DNA of 64,000 bases, taken from the NCBI GenBank assembly GCA_013347225.1, contig CP054595.1, forward strand, positions 434,001 to 498,000, given 5' to 3'. The notes under the pieces are model-generated. The model searched no databases and was not told where the DNA came from. It was given only the letters and a program-made list of their open reading frames with translations. This stretch comes from Candidatus Accumulibacter similis. Lineage in GTDB: Bacteria > Pseudomonadota > Gammaproteobacteria > Burkholderiales > Rhodocyclaceae. Within the stretch, counting starts at the first letter, position 1; the number at the start of each line of letters is the position of its first letter. A program made the position numbers and the translations under genes. Below are positions 7,292 through 17,306 of this stretch, one piece after another.

Positions 7292-9441
7292 AGAGCCTGA
7301 TCGTTGCCGCCGCCTCCTTTGGCGGCATCCTGCTCTTTCTGCTTGCCTCGGCGAGTGCGAACACCGCGCTCTTCGCCAGCCACTATCCGTGGTTGCTCGG
7401 CCTCAACGCGATCGTCGCGCTTTCGCTGCTGGCACTGATCGCCTGGCAGTTGCACGTGCTCTGGCGGGAGCACCGGGCGCAGGTCTTTGGCTCACGTCTC
7501 AAGCTGCGCCTGATGCTCATGTTTGGCCTGATGGCGGTCCTGCCTGGCGTGCTGATCTATGCCGTTTCCGTCCAGTTCGTGACCAAGAGCATCGAGACCT
7601 GGTTCGACGTTCGCGTCGAAAAGGCCCTCGAAGCCGGTCTCAACCTCGGGCGCAGCGCGCTCGATTCGTTGCTCGAAGACTTGACGGTCAAGGGGCAGAT
7701 CATGGCGCTCGAACTCGCCGAGCGTTCGGAAGCACAACGACGGCTCGACCTGAACCGGCTGCGTGAGCAGCACGGGGTGCAGTCGGCGGCCCTGTTCTCT
7801 ACCAGCGGCGAACTGCTGGCGACGGCGACCGGCGATCTGGCGACGCTGCTGCCGTCGCAGCCAAGCGGCGAACAACTGCTCGTCGCGCGCAAGGAGCGAC
7901 GCTATGCGGTCATCGAGGGCAGTGGCGAGAAGGATCTCAAGCTGCGCGTCCTGATTGCCGTCATGCCGGCCGGCCTCGGTGTCGAGACTCGCCTCCTGCA
8001 GCTCATCGACCCGGTGCCCGGCGCTCTGGCGGTCAACGCTGATCGAGTGCAGACGGTGTACGCGGATTATCAGGAGCTGTCGCTGGGTCGCGAGGGCCTG
8101 ACGCGCATCTATGCCATGACGCTGACGCTGACCGTGCTGTTGGCACTTTTCACGGCGATCGCCCTGGCCTTCGTTCTGGCCCGTCGCCTGTCGGCGCCGC
8201 TGTCGATCCTCGCCGAGGGTACCCAGGCCGTGGCTGCTGGCGATTACACGCCGCGTCAGGCCGTCTACAGCCGTGACGAACTGGGTATCCTGACCCGTTC
8301 GTTCAAGCAGATGACCAGCCAGCTCGATGAGGTACGCCGCGACAACGAACGCCATCGGAGCGAACTGGAAGCTGCGCGCGCCTACCTCGAATCGATCCTC
8401 GCCAACCTCTCTGCCGGCGTTCTCGTCTTCGACCGACGCCTGGTGCTGCGAACCGTCAATCAGGGCGCGCTGAGCATCCTGGCGGACGACTTCGACGGCT
8501 TGCTCGGCCAGCCGACGGATCTCTGGGCGCGGCAGCAGGAACTCGGCAGAGCGATCAACAGTGCGTTTGTCCACCACGAGCGTCGCGAATGGCAGGAGGA
8601 GATCGAACTCGATCACGCGGGTGGCCTGCCGCAGATTCTTCTCCTGCGTGGAACCGAACTGCCCGCCGAATCGCATGGCGGCTACGTCGTCGTTTTCGAC
8701 GACGTGACGCGGCTGATCGCGGCGCAGCGCAGCGCAGCCTGGGGCGAGGTGGCACGTCGTCTGGCGCACGAGATCAAGAACCCGCTGACGCCGATCCAGC
8801 TCTCCGCCGAGCGACTGCAGATGAAGCTTGCCGATCACCTGAGCGGTGCCGACGCCGAGATGCTCGACCGTGCGACGCGGACGATCATCACCCAGGTGCA
8901 GGCGATGAAGCGCATGGTCAACGATTTCAGCGACTATGCGCGGTTGCCGGCGCCGGATCTGGCAGCGGTCGACCTGAACGCACTGATCGCCGAGGTACTG
9001 GGCCTTTACGAGACTTCGCGCGTGCAGATCAAGCGCAAGCTCGCCGCCCGGTTGCCCTTGGTCCTCGGGGACGCCACGCAGTTGCGACAGATCATCCACA
9101 ATCTTCTGCGCAACGCCGAGGACGCGCAGGAAGGGGCAGTGGCACCATGCATCGTCATCGTCACCCGCTGCGCGGAGAATTCGGCGGAGCTTGTGGTGAA
9201 GGACCATGGCCCTGGATTTCCGCCCGAGATCATCGCACGCGTCTTCGAGCCCTACGTCACCACCAAGGCCCGCGGCACGGGACTGGGCTTGGCGATCGTC
9301 AAAAAGATCGTCGATGAGCATCATGGGCGCATCACCATCAACAACCGTCAGCCGGTCGGCGCGGAGGTCAGCATCAGTCTGCCCCTTGCTCCGCAGCCGA
9401 ACTCCGACAGCCGTTCCAAAAAGACTCCTTCCGGGACCTGA
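7288..9441 (+). CDS. ntrY: Membrane sensor histidine kinase NtrY
   Basis: This 717-residue kinase has about four N-terminal membrane segments (two within 1-60, one near 75-95, one near 275-298) enclosing an extracytoplasmic sensing region. A HAMP linker (RRLSAPLSILAEGTQAVAAGDY) and a PAS-like domain (about 365-470) follow. The phospho-acceptor sits in RRLAHEIKNPLTP, with His about 494. ATP-binding boxes are visible: HNLLRNAEDA (N), DHGPGFPPE (G1) and GTGLGLAIVKKIV (G2). The family responds to nitrogen or redox state and phosphorylates NtrX, encoded 2 bp downstream. Confidence 0.96.
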   Translation: MKSLIVAAASFGGILLFLLASASANTALFASHYPWLLGLNAIVALSLLALIAWQLHVLWREHRAQVFGSRLKLRLMLMFGLMAVLPGVLIYAVSVQFVTKSIETWFDVRVEKALEAGLNLGRSALDSLLEDLTVKGQIMALELAERSEAQRRLDLNRLREQHGVQSAALFSTSGELLATATGDLATLLPSQPSGEQLLVARKERRYAVIEGSGEKDLKLRVLIAVMPAGLGVETRLLQLIDPVPGALAVNADRVQTVYADYQELSLGREGLTRIYAMTLTLTVLLALFTAIALAFVLARRLSAPLSILAEGTQAVAAGDYTPRQAVYSRDELGILTRSFKQMTSQLDEVRRDNERHRSELEAARAYLESILANLSAGVLVFDRRLVLRTVNQGALSILADDFDGLLGQPTDLWARQQELGRAINSAFVHHERREWQEEIELDHAGGLPQILLLRGTELPAESHGGYVVVFDDVTRLIAAQRSAAWGEVARRLAHEIKNPLTPIQLSAERLQMKLADHLSGADAEMLDRATRTIITQVQAMKRMVNDFSDYARLPAPDLAAVDLNALIAEVLGLYETSRVQIKRKLAARLPLVLGDATQLRQIIHNLLRNAEDAQEGAVAPCIVIVTRCAENSAELVVKDHGPGFPPEIIARVFEPYVTTKARGTGLGLAIVKKIVDEHHGRITINNRQPVGAEVSISLPLAPQPNSDSRSKKTPSGT

Positions 9442-9443
9442 AC

Positions 9444-10706
9444 ATGGCGCAAGTACTGATCGTCGACGATGAAATGGGTATTCGAGAACTCCTTTCCGAG
9501 ATCCTGGCCGACGAAGGCCACTCGGTATGGCTGGCGGAGAATGCCGCAGCAGCGCGCAGGCTGCGTGCCGAAAGGCGTCCGGACCTCGTTCTCCTCGACA
9601 TCTGGATGCCGGACACCGACGGCATCTCGTTGCTCAAGGAGTGGTCGGCCGGCGGCCTGTTGACCATGCCGGTGGTGATGATGTCGGGTCATGGCACGAT
9701 CGATTCGGCGGTCGAGGCGACGCGCATCGGCGCGACCGATTTTCTCGAGAAGCCGATTGCGCTGCAGAAACTGTTGCTGACCGTCAAGAAGGCGCTCAAA
9801 CACGAGACGCTGCTGGTCAAGAAGCCGCTCACCCTCGATGCGTTTGCCCACTCGCCTCTGCTCAAGGACCTCAAGCGCCGCCTCGAGCAGGCCGCCGCGA
9901 AGACGTCGGTGCTGCTGCTGAAGAGCGCCTCGGGGGCGATTGCCGAAATCTGTGCCCGCACGCTGCAGACGCCGCTGACCCCCTGGCTCGATCTATCGAC
10001 GGCCAGTTCGGCGCTGACGCAGGAGATGCTGCAGAAGGCCAGCGGCGGCATCCTCTTCATCGCCGATCTGGCGCACCTCGGCAAGCTGCAACAGATGAGC
10101 CTGGCCTTTGCCCTCGAGCGACTGGAGCGACTCAACCTGCAACTGGTGGCTGCTTCCAGCCGGCCACTGGCGGCGCTTGTCGAGTCGGGTTGGGATGCGG
10201 CGCTGGTGAGTCGGTTGGGCGAAGTGTGGGTCGCTCTGCCGCAGATCTCGGGGCACGCCGACGATGTTCCTGAGATCGCCTCGCTGCTGCTGGCGCATCT
10301 GGCAGAGCGTGGCGAGGTGCCCTTGCGCCATTTCTCCAGCGGTGCCCAGAATGCGCTGCGTCTGCACCGCTGGCACGGTGAATGGGCCGAGCTGCTTGGC
10401 ACGGTGCGCAACCTTGCCCTGTCAGCGCTCGACGAGGAGATCAGCGCCGACGACGTGACCCGTATTCTGCAGACCGAGGTGGCAGAAAACGGGGTGACGC
10501 AGGCCTTGCCGGCAAGCTTCTTCGACCAGCCGTTGCGCGAGGCGCGCGAGGCCTTCGAGAAGATGTATTTCGAGTACCATCTGACCGGAGAACGAGGTAG
10601 CATGACGCGCTTGGCGGAGAAGACCGGTCTCGAACGGACGCACCTCTATCGCAAGTTGAAGCAGCTTGGCCTCAACATCGGCCGGCGCGGCGACGAGCGC
10701 GACTGA
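9444..10706 (+). CDS. ntrX: NtrX-type response regulator with degenerate AAA+ domain
   Basis: This 420-residue partner of NtrY has a normal receiver domain with VDDE near residues 8-10, phospho-acceptor Asp52 (LVLLDIWMPD), MMSGHGT and the switch Lys in FLEKPI. The C-terminus is a Fis-type helix-turn-helix (MTRLAEKTGLERTHLYRKLKQLGL). The central region, about 140-330, should be a sigma-54 AAA+ ATPase. The Walker A position instead reads LLLKSASGAIAE, and no GAFTGA loop is seen. The protein therefore probably binds DNA in a phosphorylation-dependent way without remodelling sigma-54 holoenzyme; this last step is inference. Confidence 0.93.
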   Translation: MAQVLIVDDEMGIRELLSEILADEGHSVWLAENAAAARRLRAERRPDLVLLDIWMPDTDGISLLKEWSAGGLLTMPVVMMSGHGTIDSAVEATRIGATDFLEKPIALQKLLLTVKKALKHETLLVKKPLTLDAFAHSPLLKDLKRRLEQAAAKTSVLLLKSASGAIAEICARTLQTPLTPWLDLSTASSALTQEMLQKASGGILFIADLAHLGKLQQMSLAFALERLERLNLQLVAASSRPLAALVESGWDAALVSRLGEVWVALPQISGHADDVPEIASLLLAHLAERGEVPLRHFSSGAQNALRLHRWHGEWAELLGTVRNLALSALDEEISADDVTRILQTEVAENGVTQALPASFFDQPLREAREAFEKMYFEYHLTGERGSMTRLAEKTGLERTHLYRKLKQLGLNIGRRGDERD

Positions 10707-10748
10707 CGTGAGCCGGGCGGCGCCCGCGTTTCGGGGAGATGAAACAGC

Positions 10749-12179
10749 ATGCGTATCGTGATCCTGGGTGCTGGACAGGTCGGGGCAAGTGTTGCCGAGA
10801 GTCTCGCTTCCGAGAACAACGACATCACCATGGTCGACAGCGACCAGGACCGACTTGCCTACCTGCAGGATCGCCTCGACATCCAGACGGTGCTCGGCAA
10901 CGCGGCGCATCCGTCGGTCCTGGCGAGCGCTGGCGTCGATGACGCCGACCTGCTGATCGCCGTCACCCAGAGCGATCAGACGAATCTCGTCGCGTGCAAG
11001 GTGGCGCACAGCGTTTTCCACGTTCCGTCGCGCATCGCCCGCCTGCGTGCCAGCGACTTCGTCGACAGCGAAACGCTGCTGGCGCCCGAGAACTTCGCCG
11101 TCGACTACGCCCTCGTGCCGGAAAAAGTCATTACCGAGTACATTGCACGCCTGGTCGACTTCCCGGAAGCGCTGCAGGTACTGAGTTTTGCCGGTGGGTC
11201 GGTGGTCCTCGTGGGCGTGCGCGCCTACGCTGGAGGCCTGCTCGTCGGCAGTCCGATCCAGGAGATGCGTGGCCATCTGCCAGCGGAGATCGATGGCCGC
11301 ATCGCTGCCATCTTCCGCCGCGATGGCGCCATCACGCCGACCGGGGAAACGGTCATCGAGGACGGCGACGAGGTCTTCCTGCTTGCCGCAGAAGAGCACA
11401 TCCGGGCGGTGATGCGCGAGTTGCGCCGTTCGGTCGAGCCGGTGAAACGGGTGATGATCGCCGGTGGCGGCAACATCGGGCTGCGCGTCGCGGAAACGCT
11501 GCAGGCACGCTGCCAGGTCAAGGTGATCGAGGCGGACCGGCGCCGCGCCGATCACGTCGCTGGCGCACTGAAGTCGGCACTGGTTCTCAACGGCGATGCC
11601 ACCGACGAGGAGTTGCTGCAACAGGAAGCCATCGAGTCAATGGATCTTTTCCTCGCGCTGACCAACGACGACGAGGACAACATCATGGCCGCTTCGCTGG
11701 CGAAGCGGATGGGCTGTGCTCGCGTGCTGGCGCTGATCAACCGCCGGGCGTATGCGGAACTGGTACAGGGGGGGCCGATCGACATCGCCATTTCACCCGC
11801 GCAGGTGTCGATCGGTTCCTTGCTGACCTATGTCCGGCAGGGCGATGTGGCGCAGGTTCACCGCCTGCGACGTGGCGCTGCCGAAGCGCTTGAGATCGTT
11901 GCGCACGGGGATCGCAAGACCTCGAAGGTCGTCGGCCGGCGAATCGACGAGTTGCCGCAGATACATGGCGCCTTCATCGCCGCCATCGTCCGCGATCTCG
12001 GCCGCAACCGCGACGTCGGCTACCTCGGGCTGGCAAAGAAGAAGCAGAAGGGCCGCGTGTTGATCGCGCACAAGGACGTGGTCGTCGAGACCGATGACCA
12101 CGTCATCGTCTTTTGCCTGGACAGGAAAGTCGTCAAGCAGGTCGAGAAGCTCTTCTCCGTCGGCTTCCACTTCTTCTGA
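10749..12179 (+). CDS. trkA: Trk potassium uptake regulatory subunit TrkA
   Basis: This 476-residue cytoplasmic protein has two RCK-type halves. The first NAD-binding motif is MRIVILGAGQVGASVAESL, and the second (VMIAGGGNIGLRVAETL) begins near residue 234. Each is followed by a TrkA-C domain, e.g. GRRIDELPQIHGAFIAAIVR near the end. It gates the TrkH channel in response to nucleotides. It starts 42 bp after ntrX, and trkH follows after 11 bp. Confidence 0.97.
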   Translation: MRIVILGAGQVGASVAESLASENNDITMVDSDQDRLAYLQDRLDIQTVLGNAAHPSVLASAGVDDADLLIAVTQSDQTNLVACKVAHSVFHVPSRIARLRASDFVDSETLLAPENFAVDYALVPEKVITEYIARLVDFPEALQVLSFAGGSVVLVGVRAYAGGLLVGSPIQEMRGHLPAEIDGRIAAIFRRDGAITPTGETVIEDGDEVFLLAAEEHIRAVMRELRRSVEPVKRVMIAGGGNIGLRVAETLQARCQVKVIEADRRRADHVAGALKSALVLNGDATDEELLQQEAIESMDLFLALTNDDEDNIMAASLAKRMGCARVLALINRRAYAELVQGGPIDIAISPAQVSIGSLLTYVRQGDVAQVHRLRRGAAEALEIVAHGDRKTSKVVGRRIDELPQIHGAFIAAIVRDLGRNRDVGYLGLAKKKQKGRVLIAHKDVVVETDDHVIVFCLDRKVVKQVEKLFSVGFHFF

Positions 12180-12190
12180 GGCAAAACGCC

Positions 12191-13645
12191 ATGCAACGCT
12201 ATTACCCGGTGGTGCGGGTACTCTCGCTGGTCATATTCATGTTCGGCATGACGATGCTGATCCCCCTGCTGCTCTCCTGGTTCATGCATGATGGCGCCGA
12301 GAGCGCTTTCGATGAGGCTTTCCTGCTGACCGCCGGCACCGGCTTCGGCCTGTGGTGGGTGACGCGCCGCGAAACGCGCGACCTGACGATTCGTGACGGC
12401 TTCCTGATGGTCGCCCTGGTGTGGACCGTCCTGCCCGTCTATGCTGCAATGCCGCTGATCCTGCAGCTCGATGCCAGCTTCACCGACGCCTATTTCGAGG
12501 CGGTGTCGGGGCTGACGACAACCGGCGCGACGGTCTTCGTCGGCCTCGACGATCTGCCGGTGTCGATCAACTTCTGGCGCACGCAGCTCGTCTGGCTGGG
12601 TGGCATGGGGTTGATCGTTCTCGCCGTCGCCATCCTGCCGCTGTTGGGAATCGGCGGCCGGCAGATGTTCAAGGCCGAGACACCGGGGCCGATGAAGGAT
12701 TCAAAGATGACCCCGCGCATGGCCGAAACGGCCAAGGGGCTGTGGTTCGTTTACGTGCTGATCTCGATCGCGTGCACGCTGGGCTATTACTGGGCGGGAA
12801 TGACTTGGCTCGACGCCATCATGCACATGTTCACGACCATGGGGCTGGGCGGCTTCTCGAGCCACGACGCGAGTTTCGGCTTTTTCGACTCGCCGGCGAT
12901 CGAGGCGGTCAGCGTCGCCTTCATGCTGATCGCCGGCTGCAACTTCGCCACGCACTTCCTCGTCGTCTCACAGCGTTCGTTCCGCCCGTACGCCGCCGAT
13001 CCAGAGGCCGGCTGGTTCCTTCTGGTGACCGTCGGCAGCGTCATCGGCATCGCCGTCTTCCTCGATGTGCATGAGGTCTATCCCACCTTCCTCGAGGCTT
13101 TGCGCTACTCGGCGTTCAATGTCGTCTCGATCGCCACCACCACCGGCTTTGCCAATACCGACTACGCGCTCTGGCCATTCTTCGCGCCGCTGTGGATGCT
13201 GTTCCTGTGCAGTTTCGCCACCAGCGCCGGTTCCACCGGTGGCGGCATCAAGATGATCCGGGCGATCGTCCTCTACAAGCAGGTGTATCGCGAACTGGCG
13301 CGCGCGATGCATCCGAACGCCGTGCACCCGATCAAGATCGGCAACAGCGTCGTGCCGCCGAACATCCTCTTCGCCGTGCTCGCCTTCGGTTTCATCTACA
13401 TGGTGTGCATCGTCTCGATGACCCTGCTGCTCTCGTTCTCCGGTCTCGAGATCATCACCGCGGTAACGGCGGTCGTCGCCAGCATCAACAATACCGGTCC
13501 CGGGCTTGGCGAGGTCGGCCCGGCGAACAACTTTGCCGGGCTCACCGATTTTCAGACCTGGGTGTGTACCATTGCGATGCTTCTCGGCCGCCTCGAGATT
13601 TTCACCCTGCTGGTGGTCCTGACGCCGGCGTTCTGGCGCAAATAG
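12191..13645 (+). CDS. trkH: Trk potassium uptake channel subunit TrkH
   Basis: This is a 484-residue integral membrane protein. The ATG at 12191 gives a start at [19 protein letters not shown]; longer frames overlap trkA and are unlikely. Selectivity-filter loops typical of Trk/Ktr channels are visible ([41 protein letters not shown]), as is the intramembrane gate region [14 protein letters not shown]. It forms the K+ pore regulated by TrkA, its operon partner. Confidence 0.97.
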   Translation: MQRYYPVVRVLSLVIFMFGMTMLIPLLLSWFMHDGAESAFDEAFLLTAGTGFGLWWVTRRETRDLTIRDGFLMVALVWTVLPVYAAMPLILQLDASFTDAYFEAVSGLTTTGATVFVGLDDLPVSINFWRTQLVWLGGMGLIVLAVAILPLLGIGGRQMFKAETPGPMKDSKMTPRMAETAKGLWFVYVLISIACTLGYYWAGMTWLDAIMHMFTTMGLGGFSSHDASFGFFDSPAIEAVSVAFMLIAGCNFATHFLVVSQRSFRPYAADPEAGWFLLVTVGSVIGIAVFLDVHEVYPTFLEALRYSAFNVVSIATTTGFANTDYALWPFFAPLWMLFLCSFATSAGSTGGGIKMIRAIVLYKQVYRELARAMHPNAVHPIKIGNSVVPPNILFAVLAFGFIYMVCIVSMTLLLSFSGLEIITAVTAVVASINNTGPGLGEVGPANNFAGLTDFQTWVCTIAMLLGRLEIFTLLVVLTPAFWRK

Positions 13646-13704
13646 CCGCGGAACGGCGGACAATCCCCGGTGTGCAACCCAATCCCGAAGCGGCGGAGCC
13701 AACA

Positions 13705-14799
<1,095 letters not shown>

Positions 14800-15099
14800 C
14801 TTATTCACAACAAGGCGCTCATTGTGCGATGGCTCTGACCGGCGCGCGGTCGCTGTTCGGCAGTTTTTTAAAGCATTGATTTAAAATGCGTTTTATATTG
14901 CTGAAATTTTGGGCAAGGACGCTGTAGCCCTTGCTGCAAGCGCCTTTGCGGTGCTTTCGGGAGGCGCTTTCCACAGAGTTATCCACAGGCCTTGGGGGAA
15001 CAGCGAAAACTCGTGCTAAGTGAGCGCCTTACCCCTCTTTGCCAGATTTGGCACGAGCTTACGGTGCTAAGTGGCCCAGTCCGGCCGCGGACCTGAGCG
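14800..15099. other. Candidate replication origin / DnaA-binding region between hemE and priA
   Basis: This 300-bp gap has no gene. It contains two perfect DnaA boxes in the same orientation, TTATTCACA at 14801-14809 and TTATCCACA at 14979-14987. A weaker box, CTTTCCACA (14967-14975), sits 12 bp ahead of the second. Between them lies a strikingly AT-rich tract (about 14863-14911) for this GC-rich window, a possible unwinding element. A perfect IHF consensus (AATCAATGCTTTA on the reverse strand) lies at 14869-14881. GTGCTAAGTG occurs twice, at 15013 and 15064. The combination resembles proteobacterial oriC. A DnaA-regulated promoter for priA is the main alternative. Confidence 0.6.
14938..14970. 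terminator. Hairpin downstream of hemE
   Basis: The arms AAGCGCCT (14938-14945) and AGGCGCTT (14962-14969) pair perfectly across a 16-base loop and are followed by a short T run. It could terminate hemE transcription or belong to the adjacent DnaA-box cluster. The long loop and weak T-tract make a classical terminator uncertain. Confidence 0.4.
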
Positions 15100-17130
15100 A
15101 TGGCCGAACGGCAAACCGAGCCGTGCGTGGTGCGCGTCGCGCTCGATCTGCCACTGCGCCGCCTGTTTGACTACCGCTTTCCGGACGAGCAACACCTGTC
15201 GGCTGCCGATGTCGGCTGCAGGGTGCGCGTTCCCATTGGCCAGCGACAGAGAATCGGCATCATCGTCGCCGTTGGCGTGGCCAGCGAACTGGCCCCCGCC
15301 GAGCTGAAACCGGTTCTTGAGGTCCTTCGCGACCAGGGCCCGCTGCCGGATGCGTGGTTGCGCCTGACCAGTTTCTGCGCCGCCTACTACCACGCGCCAC
15401 TCGGACAGGTCATGCTCGGCACGCTTCCTGCCCGAATGCGCGCACTGGCGCCGGCAAGGACGCTGGCGGGGCGAAAGCCCGGCCGCAGCCGACCCGCTGC
15501 GCCGCCTCCGCCGCTGACTGCCGAACAGCAGATGGTCCTGGGTTCAGTGCAGGCCGATGGCTGCGGCTTTCATGCTTACCTGCTGCATGGTGTCACCGGC
15601 AGCGGCAAGACCGAGGTGTACCTGCGCCTCATCGAGCGCGCGCTGGCGGCGGGCCAGCAGGTGCTGCTGCTGGTGCCGGAAATCAATCTCACGCCACAAC
15701 TCGAAGCACGGGTTGCCGAGCGCTTCCCTGCTGCGGGGCTCGTCAGCCTGCACAGCGATCTCGCCGAGGCGGCGCGCAGCCGCAACTGGCTGGCGGCCTG
15801 CAGTGGCGACGCGCGCATCGTTCTCGGTACCCGGCTGGCAGTGTTTGCGCCACTGCCGGAACTCGGTCTGATCATCGTCGACGAAGAGCACGACAGCTCG
15901 TTCAAGCAGCAGGATGGGGTCCGCTACTCAGCGCGTGACCTGGCTGTGTTCCGTGCCCGCGACAGCGGCGTTCCGGTCGTTCTCGGTTCGGCGACGCCGT
16001 CGCTCGAGAGCTGGGCGAACGCCACGGGCGATGGCGGGCGCGGACGCTATCGCCTGCTCTCACTGCGCCAGCGGGCCGTCGAGGGTTCCCGTCTGCCACT
16101 GGTGCGGATCATCGATACGCGGCTCGAAAAGCCACAGGACGGGCTGTCGGGCACCCTGCTGCAGGCGATTGAGCAGTGCCTCTACCGCCGTGAGCAGAGC
16201 CTGATCTTTCTCAACCGTCGCGGCTATGCGCCGGTGATGAGCTGCCCTGCCTGCGGTTGGATCTCCGGTTGTGAGCGCTGTGCGGCCAACCTCGTGCTGC
16301 ATCTGGTCGACCGCTGCCTGCGTTGTCACCACTGTGGCTTCCAGACCCGGCTGCCGCGGCAGTGTCCGACCTGTGGCAATCAGGACCTGCGCCCTTTGGG
16401 AAGGGGTACGCAGCGTCTCGAGATGGTGCTTGCCGAACGCTTTCCGCAAGCGCGACTGCTGCGCGTGGACAGGGACTCGGCCGGCAGCCGCAAGCAATGG
16501 ACGGAACTGTTGCGAAGAATTCACGACGGCGAGGCGGACATCCTGGTCGGCACGCAGATGCTTGCGAAGGGACATGATTTTCCGAAGTTGACGCTGGTCG
16601 CTGCGATCGCCCCCGATGCGGCGCTCTTCGCCGCCGACTGGCGAGCACCCGAACGCCTCTTTGCCCAGCTGATGCAGGTTGCCGGGCGCGCCGGTCGGTC
16701 CGAGCGCCCTGGCGAGGTGTTGCTGCAGACGCAGTTCCCCGACCATCCGCTCTATCAGGCGCTGCAGCACCACGACTACCCAGGATTTGCCGCCGCCCAG
16801 CTCAAGGAACGTCGCCAGGCCGGGTTTCCACCCTACGCGTACCAGGCCATGTTGCGGGCGGAGGCGCCCCGCATGGCCGACGCCATCGCGTTCCTGGCCG
16901 CGGCCCGCGATTGCGCGGCAGTCGCTGCCGCGGCAGGGATCTGCTTCTACGATCCGGTGCCGATGCGCCTGTCGCGCCGCGCCAACATGGAGCGGGGCCA
17001 GCTTCTCGTCGAGTCGCCGTCGCGTCGCGCCCTGCAGGCCTTTCTCGCGGACTGGGTGACGCAGATCGAGGCGCTGCGGGCGCCGGCGAGGCTGCGCTGG
17101 CACCTCGAGGTGGATCCGCTCGATCTCTGA
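15100..17130 (+). CDS. priA: Primosomal replication-restart helicase PriA
   Basis: This 676-residue protein has the N-terminal 3'-DNA-binding domain (1-105), then Walker A GVTGSGKTEVYL near residue 164 and Walker B DEEHD. The zinc-binding insert has paired cysteines (CPACGW, CERC, CLRCHHC, CPTCGN), and the helicase motif VGTQMLAKGHDFP follows. It recognises stalled forks and reloads the replicative helicase. The start ATG at 15100 follows the candidate origin region directly. Confidence 0.97.
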   Translation: MAERQTEPCVVRVALDLPLRRLFDYRFPDEQHLSAADVGCRVRVPIGQRQRIGIIVAVGVASELAPAELKPVLEVLRDQGPLPDAWLRLTSFCAAYYHAPLGQVMLGTLPARMRALAPARTLAGRKPGRSRPAAPPPPLTAEQQMVLGSVQADGCGFHAYLLHGVTGSGKTEVYLRLIERALAAGQQVLLLVPEINLTPQLEARVAERFPAAGLVSLHSDLAEAARSRNWLAACSGDARIVLGTRLAVFAPLPELGLIIVDEEHDSSFKQQDGVRYSARDLAVFRARDSGVPVVLGSATPSLESWANATGDGGRGRYRLLSLRQRAVEGSRLPLVRIIDTRLEKPQDGLSGTLLQAIEQCLYRREQSLIFLNRRGYAPVMSCPACGWISGCERCAANLVLHLVDRCLRCHHCGFQTRLPRQCPTCGNQDLRPLGRGTQRLEMVLAERFPQARLLRVDRDSAGSRKQWTELLRRIHDGEADILVGTQMLAKGHDFPKLTLVAAIAPDAALFAADWRAPERLFAQLMQVAGRAGRSERPGEVLLQTQFPDHPLYQALQHHDYPGFAAAQLKERRQAGFPPYAYQAMLRAEAPRMADAIAFLAAARDCAAVAAAAGICFYDPVPMRLSRRANMERGQLLVESPSRRALQAFLADWVTQIEALRAPARLRWHLEVDPLDL

Positions 17131-17306
17131 CCGTCCGCCGGCGGCAGCCGGTCCCTGCGGTCCCCTTTGTGACCACCCGCCAATGGCCGGAGGACGGCCG
17201 CTCTGGCGGTGGCCGCAGCTTGACGGCCGGCAATGAAGGCGGGGATACTCGGGGCGAATGACGCCGGTCGCGGCGTTCGCCGTCCGTCAGCCTGAGGAGT
17301 GCTTCA

